A stretch of 64,000 nt of DNA from Gracilaria domingensis (taxonomy: Eukaryota > Rhodophyta > Florideophyceae > Gracilariales > Gracilariaceae). The position numbers and the translations under genes were made by a program. Of this stretch, positions 18,090 through 29,427 are shown one piece after another. Each line of letters begins with the position of its first letter. Within the stretch, counting starts at the first letter, position 1. The stretch covers positions 61,249-125,248 of the forward strand of contig VCMS01000156.1 in the NCBI GenBank assembly GCA_022539475.1, given 5' to 3'. Below the pieces are notes generated by a model. That model was not told the origin of the DNA, searched no databases, and saw nothing but the letters and a program-made list of their open reading frames with translations.

Positions 18090-21000
18090 ATGTCCGCTTT
18101 CGAACTTTCGAAAGCTACGAAGGAGGCCATTTGTGACCTCGTCGACAACGATTGCCCCCTCAATCGCTCGGAACAACCAAGATTTATCATCGCTGCCTAC
18201 ATTGCCGTGTTTGTGCCATGGGGCTTTCTGGCCTTGTTTGACTTGATCTCCGATCGCTGGAAGACCATCAGAGCCATTGCGCTGCAGGGTGCCATTCAGA
18301 TCTTGATTGCCATTCCGACCGTAGCCTACACTGTGTACTACATCGAGATTCAACGACGAGGTCAAGACTATAAAGAAATGTGTGCTGCAATTGTGGCGGT
18401 ATGTCTGTCAATGTTTCACTTTATCCGCACGGCTTGGGGCCTATGGCAGCTTTTCCACTTGTGGACATGGGTGAAAAGCAGCTTGTGGCATCTCCATCTG
18501 CATAGATACAAACTTGGACGCATTGCAGAAAACTTTCACCACGATGATAATGGCTTCTGGGCAAAGGCAATTGTTAAACCTGCCAGGGACATTTTGCGAA
18601 AAGAAGCAGTGCAACCATGGGTACGCCTCTGTAAAAATCTCTTCACATTGTCTGATCGCAAACATTCGGTGTATGCTGCAGAGGAGCGATTAGTATGGAA
18701 ACTCGCTGGGAAAATGCTTGTCAACAGTTCCATTCTTGACAATGAGTTCTTCGAGTGCGAAATCCCTTTCGAACTGAACGCCTCAGCATTGCGTCATCCG
18801 ATCAAATGGTTTTCGTCGACGAACTGTTTGTTTTTGCCACAGTACTCTTCTGACTCGTGTGTTCGATATATGTTGACATTCCTTGCTCAGTATGGAAGAG
18901 AATGGCTTCAGGACTCTCGCAAATTTATGGAAAAAGAGAAATTGGAGGACGGCTTGCTGGTGGGAAACTTTTCACATCTTGCAAGCCTATTGACATGTGA
19001 AAATTACGTCAACGAGCAAGAGAAGAACTGGTCTCACACATGGTCAAGAATTTTGATGTCCCGAGAATCACACAGGTATTACATGGATGACGAATCTTCA
19101 AAACAACTACCGACGCCATTTGGATTACGATCAGAAAATGTGAGAGGACATGGTAGAAAGCGTGGTGATTTGTTTAGGATTTCGTTTAAACGATACGAGT
19201 CCAAGATCAGACGTCTCATCGACAGTTTACCTCCAGGACTATTTGACGCGGATGAGCAGGACAGCGTTCAGTTTATCCAAAGTATTTGTTCATTGGACTT
19301 GGAGAACTTTCTGCTGTTCTTGCAAATTAAACCCATGGAATCTCTGGGTACAGAAAGAAGTGAAGAACAGATCTTTTCTGCTTGTGGTGATGGTTCTGAT
19401 GTCACGGAAAGTACGGGGAACATACCAATGAATCCCAACGAACCCTTGGTAATTACAACTCGCTATGTTCCTGACTTTGTTGAGTATACGACCACGAATG
19501 CAATGCTCATGCCACGTTATGAGCAGGATAGCTCTGATGATAATTTGTACGCCGACCCAATCCACCTTGGTATGCTACATGAAGAGAAAATTGGAACAAA
19601 TTTTTTTATGTTTAAGAACCTTTTGAATTCCATGAACCGGACACGGATACGTTGGGCCGAGTGTGAGTTTACCATTCACTTGGAGAACCTGTCTGCTGTT
19701 TCCCACAGATGTTTCAAGAATGCAGGATCCAGGAAAAAGATGGATGGGAAGTTTATTTGCAGCACATTCGTGTGGATCCGTCAGTGTCCAGATTTTTCAA
19801 AGCCAGTTCTTCGTACAAACCAAAATGTCTTTCGCAGCGGGAATACTGGGATGCATGGCGCATACCGGAGTATACACCTCCTGCTTTAGGAGATAGAGAG
19901 CTGGAGAAGCGTGGCTCGGGTACGAAAGGTGTCAGGTTTATCGGATACATTATGGAGATGGTGCGAACCCGTTTGGCGAAATGGACGGCATCAGTTCATG
20001 AAGACGAGCTGCGTAGAGAAAGTTGGACTGCGAAAATACCTCAAGATTGGTCAACTGAGTTCCGAGCAAGAATCGACCTCTCAATGCTTTGCGATGAATT
20101 GGAAAAGCAAAAAGGCGTTTCATACCTTTCGATCAAACCGAGAGAGGGTGACATCCGAGTAGCTCTGGACTCTTTCAAATGGACATGTCACGAGCAGGTT
20201 CTTTGGGAATGTCAGAAACATCTCTTGGAGTTGATAAGCGATGATGAGCGTGAGTATGGGCCAGAGAATATGGAGCTCGTAATGCTCTTCTTGTTGGGGT
20301 TTCCCATTCTGGAGGTACATGGTAACGGTTTTGTTGTAAGTCTGAAACCTTCAGTGTCATTTTCAGAATTGTGGGTAAATGCTTTCCTAACTGCAAGGAG
20401 CCCCAATGATGTACACATTGTAATGAAGATTGGATTTGGATTTGAATCCTATCTTCATGCTCATGTATCGGAGTCTGACGATTCTACACGTCGCAAGGGC
20501 GACTACGAGTTTCGCTGGGAAGAATGGGTACATATGTTTGAAGGATGCATGAAGGTTTTATCCATGGATTTCAAAGAGAATGATTTTAGGGAGCAAAGCA
20601 CCGAAACCTCAGAAGCCTTTGACTTTAATAGAGATAGAGACGAAGAGGTATGCAGAGAAAGTGAAGATATAGAGAAAAGTGTCTACGTGGCGTATCAGGA
20701 AACTAATCGGAATGGCGTTGAGTTTCGCGAAAACCTTGGTTGGGAGTCGAATGATACGGCCGGAGAAGAAAAATCTACAGATGTGGTGGATTCATTGAAG
20801 GATGATGAAACCAATTGCGCCTGCGTCGAGGCATTGGGAAAAACAGATGAGAATGAAAACGGAGGCAATGGTGCAACTGCTTCGGAGGGGAGCACGAAGT
20901 GTGAGGATCAAATTTGCAAGAAGATAGGAAACGGTGGAGACGAGAGCGAATCAATGGAGCATAGCGCGGCCCCGAGTGAGAATAGGCAGGGTGGCGACGA

Positions 21001-21496
21001 CGGAAGTGGTCTTCATGACAGAGAATCAAAGGAGCACAGTGCGGATTTGAGTGAGAGTGAGCGGGGTGGCGATGACGAAAGCGGGCTGGATGTGAGTGCA
21101 GTCCAACGCACGGAAGACACAACGAGGGCAGAAGCGTTGTCAAATACGTCGCAGAGAGGTTGGCAACCGAGAAGTTTAGGTGATGGAGAGAGGTGTACAT
21201 GCGAGTACAGACTGGGCAAGAGGGCTGAGAAACGGATCATTGAAGGTACGAACACGTACTACTGGCATTGGGAGGGATGGAAGCCTCAGCCTGCTTTCCG
21301 AGAGTATCGCTTCCTGCACGAGCTCGAAGGATCAGACGGCGAGAAATGGATATCTGCGCAGGAGGAAGATGAGGACGACGTTGAAAGTTGCTTGCAGGCG
21401 ACAGGGGGTGAAGAAGCGGGGGAAGGCGCGTCGAACGAGGATGGAAACGGAGACGAAAATGTGGTGATTTTGACAGACGGTGCGGAAATGGTGTAG
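18090..21496 (+). CDS. Large membrane protein of unknown function, about 1,135 aa, one frame break
   Basis: Two consecutive frames (18090 to about 19704, then 19709 to 21496) read as one protein if the CCC at 19702-19704 has lost one C. I therefore treat it as one gene with a probable base-call or slippage error. The N-terminus has three hydrophobic segments (about residues 31-54, 62-86 and 97-120: FIIAAYIAVFVPWGFLALFD, IALQGAIQILIAIPTVAYTV, AAIVAVCLSMFHFIRTAWGL). The long middle is soluble, with many Trp/Phe/Tyr. The last ~250 residues are acidic and Ser/Glu-rich and include two copies of a ~25-residue repeat (EHSAAPSENRQGGDDGSGL / EHSADLSESERGGDDESGL). No domain recognised. A short intron around 19661-19725 is the alternative to the frame error. 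Confidence 0.6.
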
Positions 21497-22065
21497 AGCA
21501 GTAAAAGATTGCGACGGCGGTCAACTGCCGGCATCACCTTCCTCCCGTGCGCTGCCGCACGCGCAACACGTGGTTGCGCTCGCTCGAAACGAGCTTAGCA
21601 ACGTGAAACGAGCGGACAAAGACCGGCTCGCTCACCCACCGCTCGCGCAAGCACTCACTCAAACCAGGCATCCGCCGCCTCGCAAAGCAGACGCGCTCCT
21701 GCACCACGCGCGCCTCAAAGCACCCTGCGCTCACGGGCGAGACTCTCGCGGCGGTGGGCGCTGCGCCCACCGCCCATCGCCGGACAGCACGGCGTTGACC
21801 ACTGACGGCCGCGCTGAGGCGCTCGCGCGCCGCATGCACGCGTATTGAACGTGTTGACGGTGTAAGTGTTGCGTCTGATGTACATGATGTACACTTGTCG
21901 ACGTGGAGATTCACTGAAACTTTGAAAGATAGGAAGGGCAAGCACAGCAAACGCAATGAACGGGATTCGAACCATAAACCACACTTGTCCGTCCCCGCAG
22001 CTGTGTGAGCTGGCCACGCCGCCCACTTTTTTACAGACGGTGTCTGCGGTTTTCCCGTGCTCCCC
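21497..22065. other. GC-rich spacer; only a doubtful 140-codon minus-strand frame
   Basis: A minus-strand frame (21956-21534) contains a plausible-looking stretch (SECLRERWVSEPVFVRSFHV) but its N-terminal half looks random. I do not call it as a gene. The right end holds the tRNA-like sequence listed separately. Confidence 0.3.
21956..22034 (-). ncRNA. Possible degraded tRNA or tRNA-derived sequence
   Basis: The minus strand contains GGTTCGAATCC, an exact match to the Pol III B-box consensus, with GTGGCCAGCTCAC, an A-box-like sequence, about 45 bases upstream. The bases flanking the B box do not form a T stem and I could not fold a cloverleaf or name an anticodon. It lies just outside the PIF/Harbinger element. 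Confidence 0.25.
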
Positions 22066-22252
22066 TAAGGCCCGTTCTACACCAACGAAACCACCTAGTA
22101 TTTTGTGCGAAAACAACCGTATCCTGTCCATTTCCCATTTCATAGGACTAAAAATGTTTTGTCCAATATCCCCACGATCTTGGGGTCGCTGTCGTAGCGA
22201 CCCCAACTTGCTACAACCGCGAGACAGTTCCCCTAGATATTTGGCAGAGAGA

Positions 22253-23497
22253 ATGTCAACGCCTCTACGTCATCAAATTGTCACCGCTCTCTCTGCCTGG
22301 ATCGCCGCGGATGAAACCGACAGCGATACCGTCGCGGTTGTTCCTTACCACACGACACAAGACAACACAGTTTTGCTGGGCGTACCGCAGGACAAACGAG
22401 GTAGCAGCGAAGGCAGTGCATGGCGTCTACGTCGAAACAGCGTGAACTGGTTCTACGAGTATGCCCTCAACAGAAAATTTCAGATGTCATTCCCTTGGAA
22501 GCGAATGTTCCGTATAGAATATACTCTGTTTCGGACAATTGCAGATTGTATACGCCCGGCCATTCAAAGAACTGACACAAACTACCGAAAAGCGCTGTGC
22601 GTAGATATCAAACTCCCTGCTTTTCTGCTCTATGTTGGAGGTTCTAATTGTGAGCGAACCGCATGTCAACTGGGAATCGAAACCAGTACTGTGTCTTTAC
22701 TGATTCCATTTGTAGCTCAACCTATAGTGCAGCAGTATCGATCGGAAATCTGCTTCCCAAATGACAACGACTAAATTGCAAAGGCCATGAGTGGATTCAA
22801 AAGCATTTCAGGACTCCCCTATTGCGTTGGCGCTGTGGATGGAACGCATATTAAGTGGCCGTCTTGACTAACAGAGCAATACTACGAATACTGATGTTAT
22901 AAGGTGTATCCTAGCATTGTCATCTTTGCCGTTGTGACTGCAGACAGGAAGTTTATCTATGCAGATATAAGGCGACCAGAAGTGCTGAGTGATTCTACAA
23001 TTGATCAATGATCGTCCTTGAAACGGAACATAGAACAAGGTTTATGGCTTGGAAGCATTGTTCCTGATTTGATGGTAGGCGGTGTGCCTGTGAGACCATA
23101 TTTGATCGGCGACTGCGCGTTTGAGCTCGGTATCACAATGATGAAAAGAGCTAGTGCACGCGAGAAGCAAGCCAATCCGGTATTGAATCATTGGGATGGA
23201 GTCGCGAGTGAAGCGCAAAAGCCTGTCGAGTGCGCATTTGGCATACTGAAACAGAGGTTTACGGTACTAAAGGAGGGTGTGAAAATGCAGCATGAAGATG
23301 ACATTGCGCTCGTTTGCCAGGCATGTTTAGTGCTACACAATTTGAGTGTGGACGACGGAGACTTTCAAGAGTATGAAATCGAAGCGCCTGATTTGTTTTC
23401 TGGTGATGATTGCGTTTCAAGCCACACAGCAGGCGCAAAGCGACAGAGGGATGCATTGCTTTACTACATAATCAACAGTTCCTCCAATGAGAACTGA
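22253..23497 (+). pseudogene. Harbinger-type DDE transposase with four in-frame stops
   Basis: One reading frame of 414 codons from ATG 22253 (MSTPLRHQIVTALSAWIAAD) to 23497. The nuclease core is DDE_Tnp_4-like: Asp in YCVGAVDGTHIKWP, Asp in LIGDCAF, Glu in PVECAFGILKQRF, so all three catalytic residues survive. Stops are TAA at 22772 and TGA at 22865, 22092+800 (22892) and 23009. All three TGA would come from CGA by one C-to-T change at a CpG, the expected trace of methylcytosine deamination; no frameshifts are needed. The protein normally cuts at the inverted repeats together with the Myb-like partner encoded beside it. Confidence 0.85.
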
Positions 23498-23505
23498 GAA
23501 GAGGT

Positions 23506-24246
23506 TCATATCTTTTCTACTAAGCGCCCCAGAACGCCACGCGTCTTTTCCCTTTCCTCGTTGCTGCGCTTCAGTTCCGCTAGTTTTTCGATGTGGCCCG
23601 CATTTTGCTTCTCTATGAATGACTCGAGAGGACTTGTATGAGAAAGTTTTGCTCTCTTTCTTGAACTCGTCATCGGTTGATCGTTGTTGGAGGCGTCATC
23701 TGTTGAACAATTGCCTGGGGGGTCATGGCGTGCTTTCCCGCTTTCTAGCTCATGCATGAGAGCAACGAATTCTGGCCGGTTGAACAGATCTTCGTCATCA
23801 CCATCACGACCGGACTGGTTGATTTTCGTTATGAATGCCGAGTACTCCGTCTTTATCCTCGTAAACTTCTTTTGCCACCCTTTTGCAGTTCGTTTGATTC
23901 CGTGTTCTTTCTCTGCCATTTTCACAGCATCAGCAAAGACGTTCTTCAAACTCTTTTTTTGTTGCTTTCTGTTTCCATATCCTGCTTTTTGCATCATTTT
24001 GATTAGCAGTGTAACCGTACCACTGTCGTAGTGCTGCGCGTCCGCTGTATTGGTCTGCTTTCTTGGAGAATTTGTTTTTGTAACAGCAAGAGGGGATTGG
24101 TTGGTAACAGTTTGGCAAGATAGCTTCGGATCAAGTGGCGGCAAAGGTGATGGAATCGGGGCGGAGATGCTCTTTGTTGACAAAGAAGGGTTCGGACTGG
24201 GTGCAGAAAGGTGTTTGAAATTCACCGAAGGAGAATTGTCTGCCAT
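23506..24246 (-). CDS. Myb/SANT-like DNA-binding protein of the Harbinger element
   Basis: 246 aa, intact. The Pro/Ser-rich N-terminus (to about residue 65) precedes a helical Myb/SANT-like domain (about 72-150; DSGTVTLLIKMMQKAGYGNR, AKGWQKKFTRIKTEYSAFI), a short basic SSRKRAKLS that could be a nuclear signal, and a C-terminal charged helix (FIEKQNAGHIEKLAELKRSN). In Harbinger elements this second protein brings the transposase to the nucleus and to the inverted repeats. It converges on the transposase, with the two stop codons only 8 bp apart. Its survival next to a dead transposase is notable. Confidence 0.8.
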   Translation of the reverse strand: MADNSPSVNFKHLSAPSPNPSLSTKSISAPIPSPLPPLDPKLSCQTVTNQSPLAVTKTNSPRKQTNTADAQHYDSGTVTLLIKMMQKAGYGNRKQQKKSLKNVFADAVKMAEKEHGIKRTAKGWQKKFTRIKTEYSAFITKINQSGRDGDDEDLFNRPEFVALMHELESGKARHDPPGNCSTDDASNNDQPMTSSRKRAKLSHTSPLESFIEKQNAGHIEKLAELKRSNEEREKTRGVLGRLVEKI

Positions 24247-24551
24247 TTTATGTATGGAAAAGACGTACTCTACGTCAGAAATAGTTCAGGAAGCGGCATC
24301 ACATGTGGGTTCGGTTTATAGTGATGGCGTTGTAGCTGAAGTGAGAGAAGTGTTTCGCTTTCCCGCGAAACGATACCTGAAGGTTTTGGGTCTGTCCTTC
24401 GCTCGTTTCTACACATGGGGACGTGTCCAGGAAGCCGTGAAATGTCCATTGGACAATTCGTGGTGTCACTCTGTCCATGCGCCCTACTGTCCAATTTTGG
24501 TGTAGAACGGGCCTAATATTACACCGGCGCAGACATTGGTGCACGTCGACA

Positions 24552-24958
24552 CATGACCTTAACCTCCCTACAATGTACGTGACCATGCTCCGTGTACCAC
24601 CAGTAGCCCCTTGTCATGTGGAGCGTGTCAGGCTGCTTCTCGTGCTGCCTGACGTCTGCCTGACACAGAACGCAAGAGCAGCGTCGGCCGCACAACAGAC
24701 TGGCAATCAGCCGGCATTGCCGGCCAAGAAACAGCACGTGCGTTTGTCATTGCCGGCGGCGGCCGAAAGATCGGCACGTGCGTGTCTCATTCCCGGCGAC
24801 GACCGAAAGCTCGCAGTTGCGTACCGCCACCTCCCGAACAATGTCGCGTTCAGAAATTCATACTGCTCCCCACAGCCGCTGTTCCGCAGTACTTGCGCTT
24901 CTGAAAACAATTATGCGTCTCAAAGCTCTTCGATAGCTCTTCGAGACAGCTGTGCCGC
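24552..24958 (+). repeat. Left terminal inverted repeat of the MULE (407 bp)
   Basis: Starts CATGACCTTAACCTCCCTAC. It is nearly identical to the reverse complement of 29428-29835, with only scattered substitutions and small indels. A 180-codon open frame across this arm is a by-product of its GC-rich content and is not called. Confidence 0.92.
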
Positions 24959-25855
24959 TTCAGCTGCTGATTCAGAGCCGTGGCACTCTTTGATTCCTTT
25001 CTGTTCCTTCGGAGAGTAATTGCGCAAACTGGATGTTCACGGGTACACTTGCACTTCAGATTGAGATTATTGAGGTTTGTTGTTCTCCTTCATCTGTTAG
25101 AACAAAGTTTTGTTTTCTATCGGCACAGAAAAGCCGCCCGTACGCTCACCAAGACCTTTCTGTCGTTCAACAAAGGGTTACAGTAAGCCGATTTTTTACT
25201 TGAGTATGTATTGCCATCGAGAGATTTCTTTCTACATCGCATCGCTTTCTGACTACTTAACCTCTTTACTACACAACAAAGTCAGTGAGGTATTTATTAA
25301 TAACTATTCTAAGCGTGCTTTGTTGCAATGATATTTGTCTTGTGGTTTGCTTTGGAAAGCTTCTTGGATCACTGCAATTGTTTGCGTAACATTTCTCTAG
25401 GAATCCATTGATGACTATGATTCTAGAAATGATGTAATAGCGTTTTTCAAGGTCTTGTACGCATAATAACTACAAAGAAAAGTCGTAAGTCGCTTCTATT
25501 TGTGTATTTGTTTGGTTTGTAAACGGGTGTGAGGGAATTCAAACTCTGTCAGAGAGCCATTGTACCATGTAGGCTGTGTTCTTCTTTCATTCAATAGCAA
25601 AGAGAAGGTGGATGATGCTGGTTTTCAGTGTTAGTTTCTAGTAGGTGAATATTCTCTCGGATATCGGAGCTGATATTTTTTCATGTTACTGCTTCGTAAA
25701 GTGGAGAAGAATCGCAAAGGACAAAACATTCTTTGGCTTATTTTTCTGTTGTATTCTCGACTTGGATATCGTTTTACGGAGCAAAAGAAGTTCGCAAATC
25801 ATGGGGCAGCTGTGCTATGATCGGCGTCTCAAGCGGAACATAAAAAGTGAAATTG
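24959..25855. other. MULE internal noncoding, 3' side of transposase
   Basis: AT-rich, no supported gene. It lies downstream of the transposase stop. Confidence 0.5.
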
Positions 25856-28339
25856 TTAAGGCAAGCGAAGAGTGTTCATATTTCCCCATGTCTTTGGCAT
25901 CTTTCTTGCGCTTATATTGTTTTCTACGTCTCTTCTGTATTCGAAGAGACCCTGCAGAACATTTCTAAGTCTTTGACATTGCCCGGCCGCCGCTGAAGAA
26001 TCTCGGAGACGTGACAAGTGCACTGTTGTCCACTGCAAGAGCTTGTCTAGTTCATCAAGAGTAGATTCTTGAGCAGCCACAATAGTCTCAGTTGAATCTT
26101 CACGAAGCAAAAGGGGGTCAATTGCCGCTTTACCGCTTATGTCAAGTTCATACGGAGCTTCGATATCATCTTGAGTGATGTTCCCTAGTAACTGCATATC
26201 ATTCTCCTCTGTAAACTTCGGTGTGAATCTGTTGTTTTCTCTTGCAAACTGTAAAAAAGGCGGCCGTCGACTACGGACAATACATCGATATTCAGGGCAC
26301 TGCATCTCTTGCACAAGATGCTTGCAAAACATAAACCGACTCGTTAAGTATCCCATGCAGGAGCACTTCCATTCAGATTTTGACGTTGAATATGTATGAT
26401 TATCTTCGGCCTTCGATGCTTTCTGCCATTCATGGACAAATCCTTTCCACCAGCATGGCTTTTTTTGGCCATTGAGAAGTGCCTCCGAGTCCAATTTGTA
26501 CTTAGACAAAAACTTTTTGTCTATAATGTGCACCAAAAAGTCCACTCGTGGTCGGTTAAAATCCCGAAGGTAAAGCCTTTTGAGAACACGCCAGTGACTT
26601 TCGACCAGCATGGTCGTCTTCGCAATTGGAACAAAACCTGGGTGCCTCCTTCCCCACTTTGAGAACCAAACCGTAGTATACCAATTCTCTGAGAAGTACT
26701 CCTTCAACTCGATTCGCATTGCACATAGAGTAAACATTTCACTCTGGCAAAACATACGAATTTTTTCCAAAGTCCCAGCCACAAAAAAGGGATGCATGTG
26801 ATAATGCTTTGTAATCATGGACATAATGTCTTGCTCCAGTTTGTTGTCATAAAAAATATCGTTCGTTTTTCGTAACTCTTGTATCTTTCTCTTGATCGCC
26901 CTCTTCATGTGCCAAAGGCATATAGAAGGTTGGATTTCGAATACAAGGAAAATGGCAGAGAGCTGAGCTTTTTCTTTGTCTGAAAAGAAGAACAGTGGCT
27001 TAACGTGGGGCAGAGCGGACTTGAAAGCGGTCAAGAAATCAATCAAAGTCTTCTTACGATATCCATCTGCCATTTCTCCAGCTTTTGGGGAATGTAGTAA
27101 CAGATACGCTAATGGAAACCCAGTACCCAGAACGGAGCCAATAACTACAAACAGTTCCATGCCAGAACTGTTCGTTTTGTATGTTGAATCGATCAAGAGT
27201 TCGACCACCTTTCTCTGGGATGACAACTGTTTTCCAACCTTGGTTACGAATCCGATTGCAAATGGAGCGGCTTGAGTATATAGCATTTCAATATTCTCCG
27301 AATTGTTTACCATAGATATAGCTGAAGCTCGCGGATCCATGTAATTCTTGGTAACCTTTTCCATTTTTTTGCACCATAAAGAGTAAACCTCTTGGTACTT
27401 TATGTGGCATTTGTACTTTCTGCGCAACATTTCGCAAATAAGAAAGGGAGAGAGTCCTGTTCCAAAGTGTAGTGATATTTCTCTCTGTATTCCGGGGAGT
27501 CTGGTTCGTAGTTGCAGAAAGCTTTGCGGCTTTTCATGATGTATCTCATGCTTGATTTTTGCATTTGCAGTATTTTGTTGCCCATAAAGAAACGATAAAG
27601 ATCCGTCGCAATCCACCTCCTTCTTCGAAGTCCGTAAGCGTTTTGCAGGTCGTGAGGGATTAACAGGCTTTGTGCGCCTTTGACTGCAAATATATGATTC
27701 TGACTTTCGGGAGCATGAACTCTTTTGATGAACAATATACTCATAGCCTTCAACCTTTTTCAGAAGTTCAATAAATTGCGTTTGTGCGCTTTGAGTGTCT
27801 TGATTGTCAACAATAAGTGATAGATCAAAGATCGCATCAAAGCTTTTGCATTCAACCTCGATTGAAAAGGAAATATGACGAGAGGCCTCCCAAGATGTCC
27901 TGTAAAGGTGTATAAAATCGCTCTCCGACAGTCCTTTACACAAAATCTTCATTGTGATAAGAGCTGGTACCTCCATAATTTTCCTCTGCCGCCGGCAGCG
28001 AAAACATCTCTTCGTTAACGAAAATGTTTCAGTTGAGATGAAACAATCAGTGGAAAATCTCTTGCCGCACGAGGTGCAGCAAGATGAAGCAAAACTACGC
28101 AGTTTTGATGCGCACCAGTACTGCATAGTGTCCCGTAGACCCAGATAAAGTGCGGTAAATACATTTTCATCAATACTGATCTCTTGGCTATCGTCAAACA
28201 CGGCAGAGTATACGTCATGTACTTCGGAGGGTGAGACCTGCAATAAGCAGACGAGAACACCAATCACGTCTTCGTAAGATGGCAGCGTTTCGAAATAGTC
28301 ATGATAGACAACTTTAGGATTAGTTGGAGACCAATCCAT
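25856..28339 (-). CDS. MULE transposase, 827 aa, intact
   Basis: Catalyses excision and insertion of the element through the terminal repeats. Domains in order: an N-terminal four-Cys cluster (CCTSCGKRF about 87-95, CFRC about 112-115), possibly zinc-binding; a variable linker with basic PAKRLRTSKK (about 231-240); the MULE catalytic core with Asp384 in LLIDSTYKTNS, Asp about 454 in FFFSDKEKAQ, the conserved C..H of SICLWHMKRA, and Glu about 580 in MLVESHWRVLKR; then a SWIM zinc finger (WKCSCMGYLTSRFMFCKH, about 657-674). All three catalytic acids are present and there is no stop or frame break, which is exceptional in this window. The start at 28339 (MDWSPTNPKVVYH) is the first ATG of the frame. 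Confidence 0.9.
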   Translation of the reverse strand: MDWSPTNPKVVYHDYFETLPSYEDVIGVLVCLLQVSPSEVHDVYSAVFDDSQEISIDENVFTALYLGLRDTMQYWCASKLRSFASSCCTSCGKRFSTDCFISTETFSLTKRCFRCRRQRKIMEVPALITMKILCKGLSESDFIHLYRTSWEASRHISFSIEVECKSFDAIFDLSLIVDNQDTQSAQTQFIELLKKVEGYEYIVHQKSSCSRKSESYICSQRRTKPVNPSRPAKRLRTSKKEVDCDGSLSFLYGQQNTANAKIKHEIHHEKPQSFLQLRTRLPGIQREISLHFGTGLSPFLICEMLRRKYKCHIKYQEVYSLWCKKMEKVTKNYMDPRASAISMVNNSENIEMLYTQAAPFAIGFVTKVGKQLSSQRKVVELLIDSTYKTNSSGMELFVVIGSVLGTGFPLAYLLLHSPKAGEMADGYRKKTLIDFLTAFKSALPHVKPLFFFSDKEKAQLSAIFLVFEIQPSICLWHMKRAIKRKIQELRKTNDIFYDNKLEQDIMSMITKHYHMHPFFVAGTLEKIRMFCQSEMFTLCAMRIELKEYFSENWYTTVWFSKWGRRHPGFVPIAKTTMLVESHWRVLKRLYLRDFNRPRVDFLVHIIDKKFLSKYKLDSEALLNGQKKPCWWKGFVHEWQKASKAEDNHTYSTSKSEWKCSCMGYLTSRFMFCKHLVQEMQCPEYRCIVRSRRPPFLQFARENNRFTPKFTEENDMQLLGNITQDDIEAPYELDISGKAAIDPLLLREDSTETIVAAQESTLDELDKLLQWTTVHLSRLRDSSAAAGQCQRLRNVLQGLFEYRRDVENNISARKMPKTWGNMNTLRLP

Positions 28340-29427
28340 ATAACGTTATCCAGTAGAGAATGTAAAAGAGTCGAACTCAATCGGAGTCAAACAGAAGGAA
28401 ACGTTCGTGCCTTGACAAGGTATTTGGTCCTTAGGAATTCTGTCACACTTTACTTTTGTGCCTTCATTTCGGCAGTGCGCTCGGCAACATGTACTCTAAC
28501 ACGACATGCAACGCATCGCTTTCTGAGCAGTGAGAAATTTGGGGACAGAAATATCTCTGTCACACAAACATTTGTTCGTAACAAGAACGGTAGTAAATCA
28601 GTAGCACGAACACTTCGATAGTTCATTGACCAAATACCTCTTCCAAAGGATCTAAAATAGAAACGATGTATGCTGTGAACATAGCAGAAACCACTTGAGG
28701 AGTTACATTTGTAGCAATACGTCAGGCACAAAGAGCTTAGACAGAATGAGTGCGTCAACAGCAGCATCGACGCCACCGACAGAGATTGCAAATTCCACGA
28801 CATAACAGAATACTTAATCATAGCTTGTAGAGTCTGCACCATGCGGTATAAAACAAAACCTCAAATACGCCCGTGTATCAATCATCATCGCCGTTCCCTC
28901 GAATGATTTCACCGATACAAACAAAATATATTCGCACCAACATAATAAACAACCATTGAATAGCTCCGAAATGTTGAAGATTTCTTGCATGTAGAGAGAG
29001 TTTTTTGTCACGGTTTCTTTCGCAGAAAATGAAAAGGTATACGAAGAACAGATATGTTCTCATGATGTCTTTCAAAACCAAGTAAAGCATTTTGGAGTAT
29101 AAAAAAGGTATAAATGATATTCTGGTAGTGCCAGAGGGAAATCAGGAAGCTAAAGGTTGATGCAGGTCGTCAGACTACTCTCCGTTTTTCATGATGTCAT
29201 TGAACAGGCACCCTCTGCTTGTCGATACTTCAAATCCTTTAAAACGGAAACATGTAATGAGACAGTAAGACAAGATCAAAGTTAGAAATCAATCTGTTAG
29301 AAAAAAATGAGCACATTATATTCAAGACACTTACCCTCAACTATTGCGATTTCAAAGTAACGAATTATGACGAATGAATACTACAAAAGATGCAAAATGA
29401 CAGATATCGAGAACACTAGTCCGTGTT
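28340..29427. other. MULE internal noncoding, 5' side of transposase
   Basis: About 1.1 kb, AT-rich, presumably the transposase promoter and leader. Only short frames (up to 130 codons, no motif). GTATAAAAAAGGTATAAATG at 29098-29117 is TATA-like on the plus strand; no matching gene was found. Confidence 0.45.

Larger units (their letters stand above)
22069..24513. mobile_element. PIF/Harbinger transposon
   Basis: Perfect 17-bp terminal inverted repeats, GGCCCGTTCTACACCAA at 22069-22085 and its complement at 24497-24513, flanked by the 3-bp duplication TAA (22066-22068 and 24514-24516), which is the PIF/Harbinger hallmark. Inside are two convergent genes, a DDE transposase and a Myb/SANT-like DNA-binding protein, the normal Harbinger pair. 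Length 2,445 bp. The transposase has four nonsense codons; the Myb-like gene is intact. Confidence 0.92.

Noticed and set aside
19661-19725. Possible short intron (GTGTGAGT...TGCAG) that would also join the two halves of the large membrane protein
   Set aside because: The donor is weak, the better GTGAGT donor at 19663 gives the wrong phase or a stop with the near acceptors, and a single missing C at 19702-19704 explains the join more simply. Not excluded without transcripts.
24477-25019. 180-codon open frame across the left MULE inverted repeat (partner frame at 29442-29813)
   Set aside because: It lies in the terminal repeat, its N-terminal part is outside the element, and the mirrored copy has a different end; explained by GC-rich repeat sequence.
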